From: Actinomadura rubteroloni
GTDB taxonomy: Bacteria > Actinomycetota > Actinomycetes > Streptosporangiales > Streptosporangiaceae
Assembly (NCBI RefSeq): GCF_002911665.1
Contig: NZ_MTBP01000002.1
Coordinates: 1,178,001-1,242,000 of the forward strand
Length of the DNA: 64,000 nucleotides
Direction of reading: 5' to 3'
Under the pieces are notes generated by a model. That model made no database searches. It was not told the DNA's origin and worked only from the letters and a program-made list of their open reading frames with translations. Below, one piece after another: positions 44,226 to 52,016 of the stretch. Made by a program: the position numbers and the translations under genes. The number at the start of each line of letters is the position of its first letter. Within the stretch, counting starts at the first letter, position 1.

Positions 44226-44250
44226 GCGCGGCCCGAACTCCGGGCCGCGC
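44226..44250 (-). terminator. Terminator of tesB
   Basis: A perfect 10-base inverted repeat GCGCGGCCCG / CGGGCCGCGC with a five-base loop, 10 bases after the tesB stop. It separates tesB from the whiB7 promoter. Confidence 0.8.
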
Positions 44251-44259
44251 TCCCGCGTC

Positions 44260-45123
44260 TCAGGCACCGGTGGTGCGGATGAGGCCCTCCTGCATCACCG
44301 ACACGACGAGCTGACCGTCCCGCGTGAAGACCTGGCCGCGCGCGAGGCCGCGCGCGTTCCCGGCGAACGGGGTGTCCTGCTGGTAGAGCAGCCAGTCGTC
44401 GGCGCGGAACGGCCGGTGGAACCACATGGCGTGGTCGAGGCTGGCGCCCATCGTCCCCTTCTCGCCCCACGCGAGGGCGTGGTTGAGCAGGACGGTGTCC
44501 AGCAGCGTCATGTCGGACGCGTACGTCATCAGGCAGACGTGCAGCAGCGGGTCGTCGGGGAGTTCGCCGTCCACGCGCAGCCACACCGAAGAGACGGGCG
44601 ACGCGAGCGACGGGTCCTTGATCGCCTCCCAGGTCAGCGGCGTCGCGTGCCGGACGTCGAACGGCCTGCGGCTCACCCACTTCTCCGCCAGCTCGGCGCC
44701 CCACAGCGGCGCGAACCGCTCCCGCGCGGTCGGCAGCGTCTCGGGGTCGGGCGCGTCCGGCATCGCGGCCTGGTGCTCGATGCCCTCCTCGGCGACCTGG
44801 AACGACGCCGACAGGCTGAAGATCGCCTTGCCGTGCTGGATGGCGAGGACGCGGCGTGTCGTGAAGGACCGTCCGTCCCGCACCCGGTCGACCGTGTAGA
44901 CGATCGGCACGAGCGGGTCGCCCGGACGGATGAAGTACGCGTGCAGCGAGTGCACCTGCCGGTTGGGCGGCACGGTGCGTCCGGCGGCGACGAGCGCCTG
45001 CCCCGCGACCTGGCCGCCGAACACCCGCTGCTGACGCTCCGCGGAGCTGCGCCCGCGGAAGATGTCGTTCTCGATCTGCTCCAGATCCAGCAGATCGAGC
45101 AGTTCTTTCAGGGTCTCCTTCAC
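44260..45123 (-). CDS. tesB: Acyl-CoA thioesterase II
   Basis: A 287-residue double hot-dog thioesterase hydrolysing medium- and long-chain acyl-CoA. The first half includes FGGQVAGQALVAAGRTV and HSLHAYFIRPGDP. The second half includes GEKGTMGASLDHAMWFHRPF with the catalytic Asp, and a C-terminal GLARGQVFTRDGQLVVSVMQEGL. The match to TesB across its length is clear. The GTG start at 45123 lies after a 339-base gap. It is transcribed toward whiB7 but ends at its own terminator. Confidence 0.95.
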   Translation of the reverse strand: MKETLKELLDLLDLEQIENDIFRGRSSAERQQRVFGGQVAGQALVAAGRTVPPNRQVHSLHAYFIRPGDPLVPIVYTVDRVRDGRSFTTRRVLAIQHGKAIFSLSASFQVAEEGIEHQAAMPDAPDPETLPTARERFAPLWGAELAEKWVSRRPFDVRHATPLTWEAIKDPSLASPVSSVWLRVDGELPDDPLLHVCLMTYASDMTLLDTVLLNHALAWGEKGTMGASLDHAMWFHRPFRADDWLLYQQDTPFAGNARGLARGQVFTRDGQLVVSVMQEGLIRTTGA

Positions 45124-45462
45124 ATCGGCAAGTGTCCCAAACGTCCGGCCGTGCTCGCGTCGGCACCCCGGCGGCCACCGGACGCGTCCGGGACTTCACA
45201 GCCGGTAAAGGCGGCAAACCGCAGGTACAGCGGCATTTCGGAGCCTAGAGGACCTCACCATCGTGTCAACGTGACTGTTGCCTCACCGACGGTGATCGTC
45301 GGCGTGCGGGGTTCTTGCCGTCGCCGTAACAGCCGTGTCACTCGCCGCAACAGGGGATTCGGCAGCCTTGCGGCGACGCAGATCGCCTGAGAAGCCAGAT
45401 GGCCGCCGACCGCTCCCGCGTCACGAACGCAACGTCCGGTCGGCGGCGGTGAGGTCACCGCC
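45124..45462. other. Intergenic region between tesB and the copper-type operon
   Basis: A 339-base divergent space holding promoters for tesB (leftward) and the exported-protein operon (rightward). A 39-codon ORF (45271-45390, plus, basic) is present but has no ribosome site and is not supported. GACCTCACCATCGTG near 45250 and the GGTGAGGTCACC palindromic patch at 45449-45460 may be regulatory. Confidence 0.4.
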
Positions 45463-46014
45463 ATGAAATCCCCCGCCCGAGCCCCCTCCGTCGACCGCCG
45501 GGGCGCCCTGGTGTCCGCCGTGCTCGTCGGCACCGTCGTGATCCTCGTCGGCTACGCCTCCGGCCTCGGGGTCTCCTGGACGAGCACCGGCCGGGCCGCC
45601 GGGCCCCCGCCGGGCGCGGCGCCCGAGCCCGTGACGCCGGCTCCCGCCCCGGTCCCGCTGCCACCGGCCGACGGTCCGCCGCCCCCCGCGCCCCCGGCCG
45701 TCGACCCCGGCCCCGATCCCGGAGCGGATCCGACTCCGGCGCCCGTCCCGCCGGAGACCCCGCCCGACTCCCCGCCCGAGAAACCGCCCGCGCCGAGGCA
45801 CACGCCGACCGCGCCGACGCCGCCGGACCGGCCCGCGCCGTCCGTCCCGCAGACGTGCGCCGGCCTGCTCGGACCCGTCGTGAACCCGCTCACCGGGCCG
45901 CTGGTCGGCCCGCTCCTGCCGCTGAACCACGGGAAGGAGCGGGGCGCGCTGACGCCGCTGCTCGCTCCACTTCTCGGCGACGCGGCGGACTGTCCTCCGG
46001 ACGGCGGCAAGTGA
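45463..46014 (+). CDS. Membrane-anchored proline-rich protein
   Basis: A 183-residue protein with one N-terminal hydrophobic helix (VSAVLVGTVVILVGYASGLG, residues 17-36) and a long extracytoplasmic Pro-rich region (about 45-128, over 40% Pro). A small C-terminal domain has two Cys (QTCAGLLGPVV and DAADCPPDGG) and the repeated pattern GPLVGPLLPL / TPLLAPLLGD. It opens a six-gene rightward cluster; its stop overlaps the copD ATG by one base. The Pro-rich part may span the cell wall. Function unknown; a link to copper rests on context only. Confidence 0.78.
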   Translation: MKSPARAPSVDRRGALVSAVLVGTVVILVGYASGLGVSWTSTGRAAGPPPGAAPEPVTPAPAPVPLPPADGPPPPAPPAVDPGPDPGADPTPAPVPPETPPDSPPEKPPAPRHTPTAPTPPDRPAPSVPQTCAGLLGPVVNPLTGPLVGPLLPLNHGKERGALTPLLAPLLGDAADCPPDGGK

Positions 46015-47078
46015 TGCTCTTCCGCCGCGTCGCGTTCTGCGCGCTGGCCCTGGTGTGGCTGGCGCTCGCGGCCCCGGCCGCCGCCGCGGCCCCCGGGCCG
46101 AGTCCGGCGCCGAGCACGTCGGCGTCCCGGGAACCGGTGGTCGCCCCGCCGCCCGCCGCACCGCACGACCATCCGGGCGTCCGTCCCCTCCTGACGACGG
46201 CCAAGGCGGTCGGCTACCTCGGACTGGCGGTGTTCGTCGGCGGCCTGGCGTTCCTCGCGCTGCTGTGGCCCGAGGGCGCGTGGGACCGGCGCGTCCGGCA
46301 GCTCATGGTCGCCGCCTGGGCCGCCGGGACCGCGGCGGCCGTGGCGGGCATCGCGCTCCAGGGCGTCTACACCGCGATGCGGCCGTTGTCGGACGTGACG
46401 AGCCCGCACGTCTGGGGCACCGTCCTGGACGACCATCCCGGCGAGGTGTGGGCGGTCAAGGGCCTGCTGTGGGTGCTCGCCTCGGTCGTCCTCGCCTGGG
46501 CGCTGCGGGCCGGCGACCGGGCCGTCCGCCGCGCCCCGTGGCGGGTCGCGGCGCTGGCCGTCGCGTTCGGGCTGGTGCGCACCACCGGCATGACGAGCCA
46601 CGCCACCGGCACCGCGCGGCCGTTCCTCAGCGAGACGGCGGACGTGCTGCACCTCACGGGCGCGTCGCTGTGGTTCGGCGGCCTGGTGATCCTGCTGCTC
46701 GGCGTCCTGCGGCGGCGCCGTCCGGAGGAACTGGCGCAGGTCGTCCCCCGGTACTCGATGCTCGCGCTCGGCTGCGTGCTCGCCATCGCGGCGTCCGGGC
46801 TCGTCCTCGCCTGGCAGCTCGTCGGCTCGGTCTCCGGGCTGCTGGACACCTCCTACGGGCGCCTGCTGCTGGCCAAGCTCGCGATCTTCGCGCTGGTGCT
46901 GGGCGCGGCGCAGCGCAGCAAGCGGTGGGTGGGCGGACGCCTGGACCTCGCCGTGCGGCGGGGCGGCGACGCGGCGACCGTCCGCCCGTTCGTGTACTCC
47001 GTCGCGATCGAGACGGCGCTGCTGTCCGTCGTGCTCGTCGCCGCGACCCTCCTCGTCACGGCCGCTCCGGGCCGCTGA
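46014..47078 (+). CDS. copD: CopD-family copper export/uptake membrane protein
   Basis: A 354-residue protein. A signal-like N-terminal helix and a Pro/Ala-rich segment are followed by eight predicted transmembrane helices from residue 60, among them KAVGYLGLAVFVGGLAFLALLW and LHLTGASLWFGGLVILLLGVL. The second carries the family's conserved His (VLHLTGASLW). CopD proteins move copper across the membrane with CopC. ATG 46014 overlaps the preceding stop (TGATG). The copC gene lies three genes downstream. Confidence 0.88.
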   Translation: MLFRRVAFCALALVWLALAAPAAAAAPGPSPAPSTSASREPVVAPPPAAPHDHPGVRPLLTTAKAVGYLGLAVFVGGLAFLALLWPEGAWDRRVRQLMVAAWAAGTAAAVAGIALQGVYTAMRPLSDVTSPHVWGTVLDDHPGEVWAVKGLLWVLASVVLAWALRAGDRAVRRAPWRVAALAVAFGLVRTTGMTSHATGTARPFLSETADVLHLTGASLWFGGLVILLLGVLRRRRPEELAQVVPRYSMLALGCVLAIAASGLVLAWQLVGSVSGLLDTSYGRLLLAKLAIFALVLGAAQRSKRWVGGRLDLAVRRGGDAATVRPFVYSVAIETALLSVVLVAATLLVTAAPGR

Positions 47079-47158
47079 CCCCTCGCCGTCGCGGCGTGCG
47101 CGCCGCGACCCCCCGGTGCGGGCGACCGCGCCCGCACCCCCATCGAAAGGAACCACCC

Positions 47159-48106
47159 GTGCGACGACCACCCGCCCGACTGCCCGCCGCCCCCCGGCGC
47201 CGGCTCCTGCTGACGATCTGCGCGGCCCTCGCCACGGCCGTGGCGATGCTGAGCCTCGTCGGGCTGACCGCCGGCGCTTCCGGCTCCCGGCTCGGCGCGA
47301 CGCATCCCGTGGCCGGGACGGACGCGCTCGACCGTCCGCGTGCCGTGCCGGTCGCCGACACCCGCGCGCCCGTGGCCGCGACCGCCGCCGTCGTGGTGCA
47401 CATCAAGAACTACGCGTTCTCGCCGTCCGCGCTGAAGGTGTCCGCCGGGCAGAAGGTCACCTGGATCAACGACGACTCCGCGCCGCACACGGTGACGACG
47501 ACCTCGGGTCCCAAGAAGATCGACTCGGGGGAGATGGACAAGGGCGCGTCCTTCTCCTACACGTTCACCACGGCCGGGACGTACTCCTACTACTGCGCCT
47601 ACCACCCGGACATGAAGGCCGCGGTGACGGTCTCGGGGGGCGGCGCGTCGCCCACGCCGACGGCCAAGCCGACTGCCAAGCCCACGTCCAAGCCGACGGG
47701 CCACCCGATGCCGTCCGGGACGCCGACGCCTCCGCCGGGCGACGGGACGCCGTGCACCGGGGCGCTGAACGAGATGCTCACCATCATCCTTCAGCACATC
47801 TACACCGCCCACCTGCAGCGTTCGCCGTCCCAGCAGATCGCGGACGCGCTGGCGCTCGACCAGTACATCAAGACCCACACGGCGTGGGTCCAGATGATCC
47901 TGGAATCGGGCGTGGGCGGCGTGCAGGAGGTCCTCAAGGGGCTGCAGCCGCTGCTCCAGCATCTGTACGTCGCGCATCTGCAGCGTTCACCGGCCGAGCA
48001 GTTGTCGGACGCGCTCGCGGTGGACAGCTACCTGAAGTCCCACACCGTCCTCGTGCAGGACATCCTCAAGCCCGGCCTCGACGGGCTCCTCGGCGGCGGT
48101 TGCTGA
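47159..48106 (+). CDS. Exported cupredoxin with duplicated helical C-terminal domain
   Basis: A 315-residue secreted protein. After an N-terminal signal/membrane segment (15-40) comes a plastocyanin-like domain (about 75-158) with type-1 copper ligands His110 (SAPHTV), Cys146, His149 and Met152 (YYCAYHPDM). A Pro/Thr/Lys linker follows (163-198). The C-terminal part contains two copies of one 38-residue unit: LQHIYTAHLQRSPSQQIADA (from 211) and LQHLYVAHLQRSPAEQLSDA (from 266), each continuing into a helix with KTH/KSH. Cys199 and Cys315 bracket the repeats. GTG 47159 follows GAAAGGAACCACCC. The helical unit is not a family I recognise. Confidence 0.85.
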   Translation: MRRPPARLPAAPRRRLLLTICAALATAVAMLSLVGLTAGASGSRLGATHPVAGTDALDRPRAVPVADTRAPVAATAAVVVHIKNYAFSPSALKVSAGQKVTWINDDSAPHTVTTTSGPKKIDSGEMDKGASFSYTFTTAGTYSYYCAYHPDMKAAVTVSGGGASPTPTAKPTAKPTSKPTGHPMPSGTPTPPPGDGTPCTGALNEMLTIILQHIYTAHLQRSPSQQIADALALDQYIKTHTAWVQMILESGVGGVQEVLKGLQPLLQHLYVAHLQRSPAEQLSDALAVDSYLKSHTVLVQDILKPGLDGLLGGGC

Positions 48107-48145
48107 CCCCACCGATTCTGCCCGAACCGATCCGAAGGAGAGCCG

Positions 48146-48763
48146 ATGGGCACCCGCATCCCCCGGCGCGGCACGACGGCGGTCCTGGCCCTGTTCCTGT
48201 GCGCGCCGCCCGCGCTGCTGGTCGACGCGCCGGCCGCGAGCGCCGCCGCGCTGCACGTCCGGATGAAGGGCACCGCCTACCAGTCCGCGAACCTGACCGT
48301 CCGCGTCGGCGACACCGTCACCTGGACGAACCTGGACCCCGTCCCCCACGACGTCGTCACGACCAGCGGGCCGCAGGCGCTGCGGTCCCCGCTCTTGCAG
48401 CGCGGACGGTCTTGGAGTTACACCTTCCGCGTTCCCGGGACGTACTTCTATTACTGCTCGGTGCACCCGGACATGCGCGCCCGCGTCACCGTCCAGCCGG
48501 TGGCCACCCCGACCGTCCACCGGCACGCCGCCCCGGCCCGTCCGCGCGTCCGGACGGACTCGCCCCGGCCGCGGGCCACGCGGTCCGCCGCCCCGGCCGT
48601 CACGATGCCCGCGATGACGCCGACGCAGGCGGCTCCCGTCGCCGCCGCGGCCGGCAAGTCGGTGAACCCGCTGCTGCCGATCGCCGGGCTCGTCTGCGTC
48701 GTCGCGGTCTTCTGCCTGCTGCTCCTCACCTCCCCCGCCTCCCGGCCCGACGCCGATGAATGA
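48146..48763 (+). CDS. Exported cupredoxin with C-terminal membrane anchor
   Basis: A 205-residue protein. A signal peptide (1-34) is followed by a cupredoxin domain (36-115) with ligands in VPHDVV and YYCSVHPDM, the same Cys-x2-His-x2-Met spacing as the previous gene. A Pro/Arg/Ala-rich stalk leads to PLLPIAG, a hydrophobic helix (LVCVVAVFCLLLL) and a short tail. It should be held on the outer face of the membrane and may pass copper or electrons to its neighbours. ATG 48146 has GAAGGAGA six bases upstream. Confidence 0.88.
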   Translation: MGTRIPRRGTTAVLALFLCAPPALLVDAPAASAAALHVRMKGTAYQSANLTVRVGDTVTWTNLDPVPHDVVTTSGPQALRSPLLQRGRSWSYTFRVPGTYFYYCSVHPDMRARVTVQPVATPTVHRHAAPARPRVRTDSPRPRATRSAAPAVTMPAMTPTQAAPVAAAAGKSVNPLLPIAGLVCVVAVFCLLLLTSPASRPDADE

Positions 48764-48776
48764 AGGAGAACCGTCC

Positions 48777-49289
48777 ATGTCCGTTCTGCGCCGTCTGTCG
48801 GGCGTCCTCGTGCTCGGGGCCGTCCTCGCGACGACCGCCGCCGCGCACGCGCACGCCGAACTGCGCTCGTCCGACCCGGCCGAGGGCGCGGTGCTCACGG
48901 CCCTCCCCCGCACGATGACGCTGACGTTCACCGAACGGCCGTCCGCCGCGTCGTCGGTGGTCACGCTCGGCGCGACGCGGCTGCCGCTCCGCGCGGACGC
49001 CCGGGATCCGGACGCGCTCGTCGCCGATCTGAGCGGCGTCCCGGCCGCCGTTCGGGGGCCGGTCGCCGTCGCGTGGCGGTCGGTGAGCGCCGACGACGGG
49101 CACGTCGCGGACGGCGTGATCCACCTCAGCGTCGGCGCGGCCTCGACCGCGCCCGCCGCCGCGCAGACGGCGGACGAACCGGGGGACGGCGGGCTCTGGC
49201 TGCTCGTCCTCGCGGGGGCGATCGCGGTGCTCGTCGCGACGGTCGCGGGCTTCGCCGTCCGCCGCGCCTTCGCCCGGGGCGACGCGTGA
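48777..49289 (+). CDS. copC: CopC-domain copper-binding protein
   Basis: A 170-residue CopC protein. The signal peptide ends at AHA, leaving His at the mature N-terminus (HAELRSSDPAEGAVL), the usual first copper ligand. The domain then shows PRTMTLTFTERP, VAWRSVSADDGHVADGVIHLSV (DxH ligands) and a C-terminal membrane helix (WLLVLAGAIAVLVATVAGFAV). It is an outer-face copper carrier that works with CopD. ATG 48777 has GAAGGAGAA six bases upstream; an ATG at 48756 overlaps the previous stop but is less well placed. Confidence 0.93.
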   Translation: MSVLRRLSGVLVLGAVLATTAAAHAHAELRSSDPAEGAVLTALPRTMTLTFTERPSAASSVVTLGATRLPLRADARDPDALVADLSGVPAAVRGPVAVAWRSVSADDGHVADGVIHLSVGAASTAPAAAQTADEPGDGGLWLLVLAGAIAVLVATVAGFAVRRAFARGDA

Positions 49290-49510
49290 GGCGCGGTCTG
49301 CTCGCGCTGGCGTTCGTGTTCCTGGTCGTGAGCGGGGGGCCGGCCCGCGCGTCCGAGCCGGGGCCCGGCTCGATCCTGCCGACGATGGTCCCGCGTCCGA
49401 GTCCGCAGCCGTCGCAGCCGCTCGTGAGCGCGCTGCTGCCGGTCAGCGGGCTCGGCGGCGCCGCCGCGATCTTCGTCGTCCTGCTGGTGGCGCAGCGCAG
49501 GCGCGGTTAG
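49286..49510 (+). CDS. Small exported protein with LPVSG-type C-terminal anchor
   Basis: A 74-residue protein whose GTG overlaps the copC stop by four bases. It consists of a signal peptide (1-22), a Pro/Ser-rich stretch of 25 residues, LLPVSG, a hydrophobic helix (GLGGAAAIFVVLLVA) and QRRRG. This order imitates a sortase sorting signal (LPxTG-helix-basic tail), with Ser in place of Thr. Alternatively it is a simple two-helix membrane peptide. It closes the copper-type cluster. Confidence 0.65.
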   Translation: MRRGLLALAFVFLVVSGGPARASEPGPGSILPTMVPRPSPQPSQPLVSALLPVSGLGGAAAIFVVLLVAQRRRG

Positions 49511-50946
49511 CCGAGCGTGCCCTGGACGCCGGACACCGCCCGGTTCACCGTGCCGTCGTCGCTCAACTCGACGCGCACTTCGTGGAGGCCGCGCATCCCG
49601 ATCAGCATCTCCGGTTCCGCCACGGTGAGCGGCTTCATCCCGTAGGCGTCGAAGTAGCCGAGGACCATCGCGCGCATCGTCGCGTAGCGCACCGCTCCGG
49701 GGGTCAACTCCTGGAGGAAATGGGCGGCGGAGAGCAGGACGTCGGGCATGACGGCGATCGACGCGGCGGGCTCGGGGACGCGCGTGTCGGTGATCGCGAC
49801 GTAGCGCTGGTCGTCGCCCGCCGGGATGCGGGCGAGGCCGCGCGCCCCGCCCCGGTGGACGGCGGATCGCGCGAGCAGGATGGCCGGGAAGATCTGGACT
49901 TCGCTCTGCGGCAGTGCCACCTCGTCGGCGGCGATGTGGTCGGCGCCGTGCTCGGTCGCGGCCTCGCGGACGCGTGCGGCGCCGTCCCAGTCGCTCCACG
50001 TCCAGGTGCCGGTGTCGGCGTGGTAGACGCCGATCTCGTGGGCTTCGGCGGTGAAGACGTCGCCGTAGCGGGCTCGGCCGTCCTCCCAGACGGGCGGGCC
50101 GGCCGTCCAGCCGAGGGCGTGGAGATGGTCGCCGAGGGCCACCGAGCCCCGGTCCAGCGCGGCTGCGGAGTCGCGGGCCAGTTCGGTGAGCAGGGCGGCG
50201 GGGAAGAAGGCGGCGGCGGGGTCGTCGGCGGCCGGGGCGGGGTGGAATTCCTTCTGCTCCACCGGCCCTTCCGGGCCTTCGACCTGTACTTCGGCCAGGT
50301 GGCCGTCCTTGATGCGGGCGTGGACGCTGTGGCCGTCTTTCAGTTTCAGTCGCAGGCCGTCCGGGACGGGCTCGGCGGCGAGGCCGTGATGCGCGGCATA
50401 ACCGGTGATCAGTTCTTCGGCGTTCACCTTCAGCAAGGACGCGGCCGTGCCGAGCGCCGTTCCGGCTGTGGCCGGGTCGGGGGCGGCGGCGGGAATGGCG
50501 GGGTCGTCGGTGACCAGGAGCGTCAAAGCCCGTCCGCCGTGGGAGAAGTCGAGGGTGCCGCGTGCGCCGAGCAGGCCCGTCGCCAGGAGCGCGAGCGTCC
50601 GCGCGGCCCGTCGCGGGTCGAAGAAGTGGCCGAGGTCGACCATTCCGTGCGTCAGTTCGGGGACGGCGTTCTTCTCCCCTATCGCCTTGAGCTTGAGCGA
50701 CGCGCTCAGGCCGGGCGCTCCGCTCAGGCCGCTCTTGTCCCAGGCCCATTGAAAGGTCGCGTCCTCGGCATAGGAGCCCAGCAGTTCCGCCGGGAGTTCA
50801 CGGCCGCCGATCCAGGCGACGCCCAGCGCCGCGTCATGCTCGACGCGGCCCTGGGGAACGGCGGCGTGGAACGTGTCGAGTTGCTCGATCACCCATCCGA
50901 GGTGGGGCGCGGCGATCGTCAGCAGAGCGTCACTGAAAGCGTCCAT
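49507..50946 (-). CDS. Large hypothetical protein with two DUF6882-like repeats
   Basis: A 479-residue cytoplasmic protein of unknown function. Two segments share a pattern with aromatic-rich strands: WIGGRELPAELLGSYAEDATFQWAWDKSG (about 47-75) and EIGVYHADTGTWTWSDWDGA in the second half. This suggests an internal duplication of a DUF6882-like domain. Between them is an acidic/Gly region with PVEQKEFHPAP. No signal peptide or membrane segment is seen. The 3' end overlaps the plus-strand anchor gene by four bases. Confidence 0.75.
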   Translation of the reverse strand: MDAFSDALLTIAAPHLGWVIEQLDTFHAAVPQGRVEHDAALGVAWIGGRELPAELLGSYAEDATFQWAWDKSGLSGAPGLSASLKLKAIGEKNAVPELTHGMVDLGHFFDPRRAARTLALLATGLLGARGTLDFSHGGRALTLLVTDDPAIPAAAPDPATAGTALGTAASLLKVNAEELITGYAAHHGLAAEPVPDGLRLKLKDGHSVHARIKDGHLAEVQVEGPEGPVEQKEFHPAPAADDPAAAFFPAALLTELARDSAAALDRGSVALGDHLHALGWTAGPPVWEDGRARYGDVFTAEAHEIGVYHADTGTWTWSDWDGAARVREAATEHGADHIAADEVALPQSEVQIFPAILLARSAVHRGGARGLARIPAGDDQRYVAITDTRVPEPAASIAVMPDVLLSAAHFLQELTPGAVRYATMRAMVLGYFDAYGMKPLTVAEPEMLIGMRGLHEVRVELSDDGTVNRAVSGVQGTLG

Positions 50947-50991
50947 TCCGGGTGAGCGTAGCGGGACCGTCCCTCTCGCTCACCCGGTTCG

Positions 50992-51282
50992 CTACGGATG
51001 CACGAGTTCGCACTCGTAGCCGCGCACCTGCCCGTTCTCATAGGCGTGGACGCGCTTGCAGTCGCGGGCCTGGTTGTACTTGGCGATGACGACGCGGCCC
51101 GGCGCGACGCCGTCGCCGTCCGGGCCGGCGCAGTCGTGCGCGAAGACGTTGGACGGGAAGGACGGCGTCATCGTCGCGTCCTCGCAGGTGTAGACGGCGG
51201 GCTCGTCGGCGGCGGCGGGGAGCGCCGGGATTCCGCCGAGGACCGCCGCCACGAGCACCGCACCGATCTTCATGGCCTTCAC
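50992..51282 (-). CDS. Small secreted four-cysteine protein
   Basis: A 96-residue exported protein. The signal peptide (ending ALPAAADEP) leaves a mature domain of about 68 residues with four Cys (VYTCEDA, AHDCAGP, ARDCKRV, GYECELV), probably two disulfides. GTG 51282 has GAAGGAG five bases upstream and is preferred over ATG 51273. Function unknown. It is divergent from the padR gene. Confidence 0.75.
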   Translation of the reverse strand: MKAMKIGAVLVAAVLGGIPALPAAADEPAVYTCEDATMTPSFPSNVFAHDCAGPDGDGVAPGRVVIAKYNQARDCKRVHAYENGQVRGYECELVHP

Positions 51283-51354
51283 GAATGCTCCTTCAGTTCC
51301 CAACGGCTGTTACAGAAGCGAACCGTAGCGTCACGTGCTGTGTTCACGCAGTCT

Positions 51355-51398
51355 TAGTTGACATCAACTATCTGAACCCGGATAGTTGATATCAACTA
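51355..51398. promoter_or_regulatory. Twin PadR operators
   Basis: Two 16-base sites, TAGTTGACATCAACTA (51355-51370) and the perfect palindrome TAGTTGATATCAACTA (51383-51398). Their centres are 28 bases apart, and the second abuts the AGGAGG ribosome site (51401-51406) of padR. Bound repressor would cover promoter and ribosome site. They are almost certainly sites for the adjacent PadR protein, giving autorepression of the padR-monooxygenase operon. Confidence 0.85.
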
Positions 51399-51410
51399 AA
51401 AGGAGGATCC

Positions 51411-52016
51411 GTGACCGACCGGCGTCCGGTGCCCAACCCGCTGGCCCTCGCGGTGCTCGCGTTCCTGCTGATGGGGCCGATGCACCCCTACGAGCTGGGC
51501 CGCCGCCTGCAGGAGACCGAGAAGGACAAGAACTTCAAGTACAACCGCGGCTCGCTCTACATGGTCGTGAAGCAGCTCGCCAAGGCCGGGCTCGTCGCGG
51601 CGCAGGAGACCGTGCGCGACACCGAGCGGCCCGAGCGCACCGTCTACGCGCTCACCGACACCGGACGCGGCGAGCTGTACGACTGGCTGCGCGAGCTGGT
51701 CTCCACCCCGAAGGAGGAGTACCCGCACTTCGGGATGGCGCTGTCGCTGCTGAGCGTCCTGCCGCCCGCCGAGACGGTCGAGCTGCTCGCCGCCCGCGCG
51801 GCGGCGCTGACCGCGCGGGCCGAGGCGGTGCGCTCCGCCGTGCAGGCGGCCACGGACGGCGGCCTGGCCTGGGTGTTCGTGGTCGAGGACGAATACGAGC
51901 TGGCGCTGGTCGAGGCCGAGTTGCAGTTCGTCGACCGGCTCGTCGCCTACCTCCGGCGGCCGGACTACGCGAAGGAGTGGAAGGCGATGACCGAGCACCT
52001 GGGAGAGATGACATGA
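51411..52016 (+). CDS. PadR-family transcriptional repressor
   Basis: A 201-residue winged-helix regulator. The N-terminal domain reads LAVLAFLLMGPMHPYELGRRL with a wing in RTVYALTDTGRGELYDWL; the C-terminal half is a helical dimerisation domain ending LVAYLRRP. PadR proteins usually repress genes for detoxification or efflux and release on binding a phenolic or drug-like ligand. GTG 51411 follows AGGAGG at four bases. Its stop overlaps the start of a flavin monooxygenase (ATGA), the probable target. Confidence 0.93.
   Translation: MTDRRPVPNPLALAVLAFLLMGPMHPYELGRRLQETEKDKNFKYNRGSLYMVVKQLAKAGLVAAQETVRDTERPERTVYALTDTGRGELYDWLRELVSTPKEEYPHFGMALSLLSVLPPAETVELLAARAAALTARAEAVRSAVQAATDGGLAWVFVVEDEYELALVEAELQFVDRLVAYLRRPDYAKEWKAMTEHLGEMT

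Noticed and set aside
45271..45390. 39-codon basic ORF between tesB and the copper-type cluster
   Set aside because: No ribosome site and no second line of evidence.
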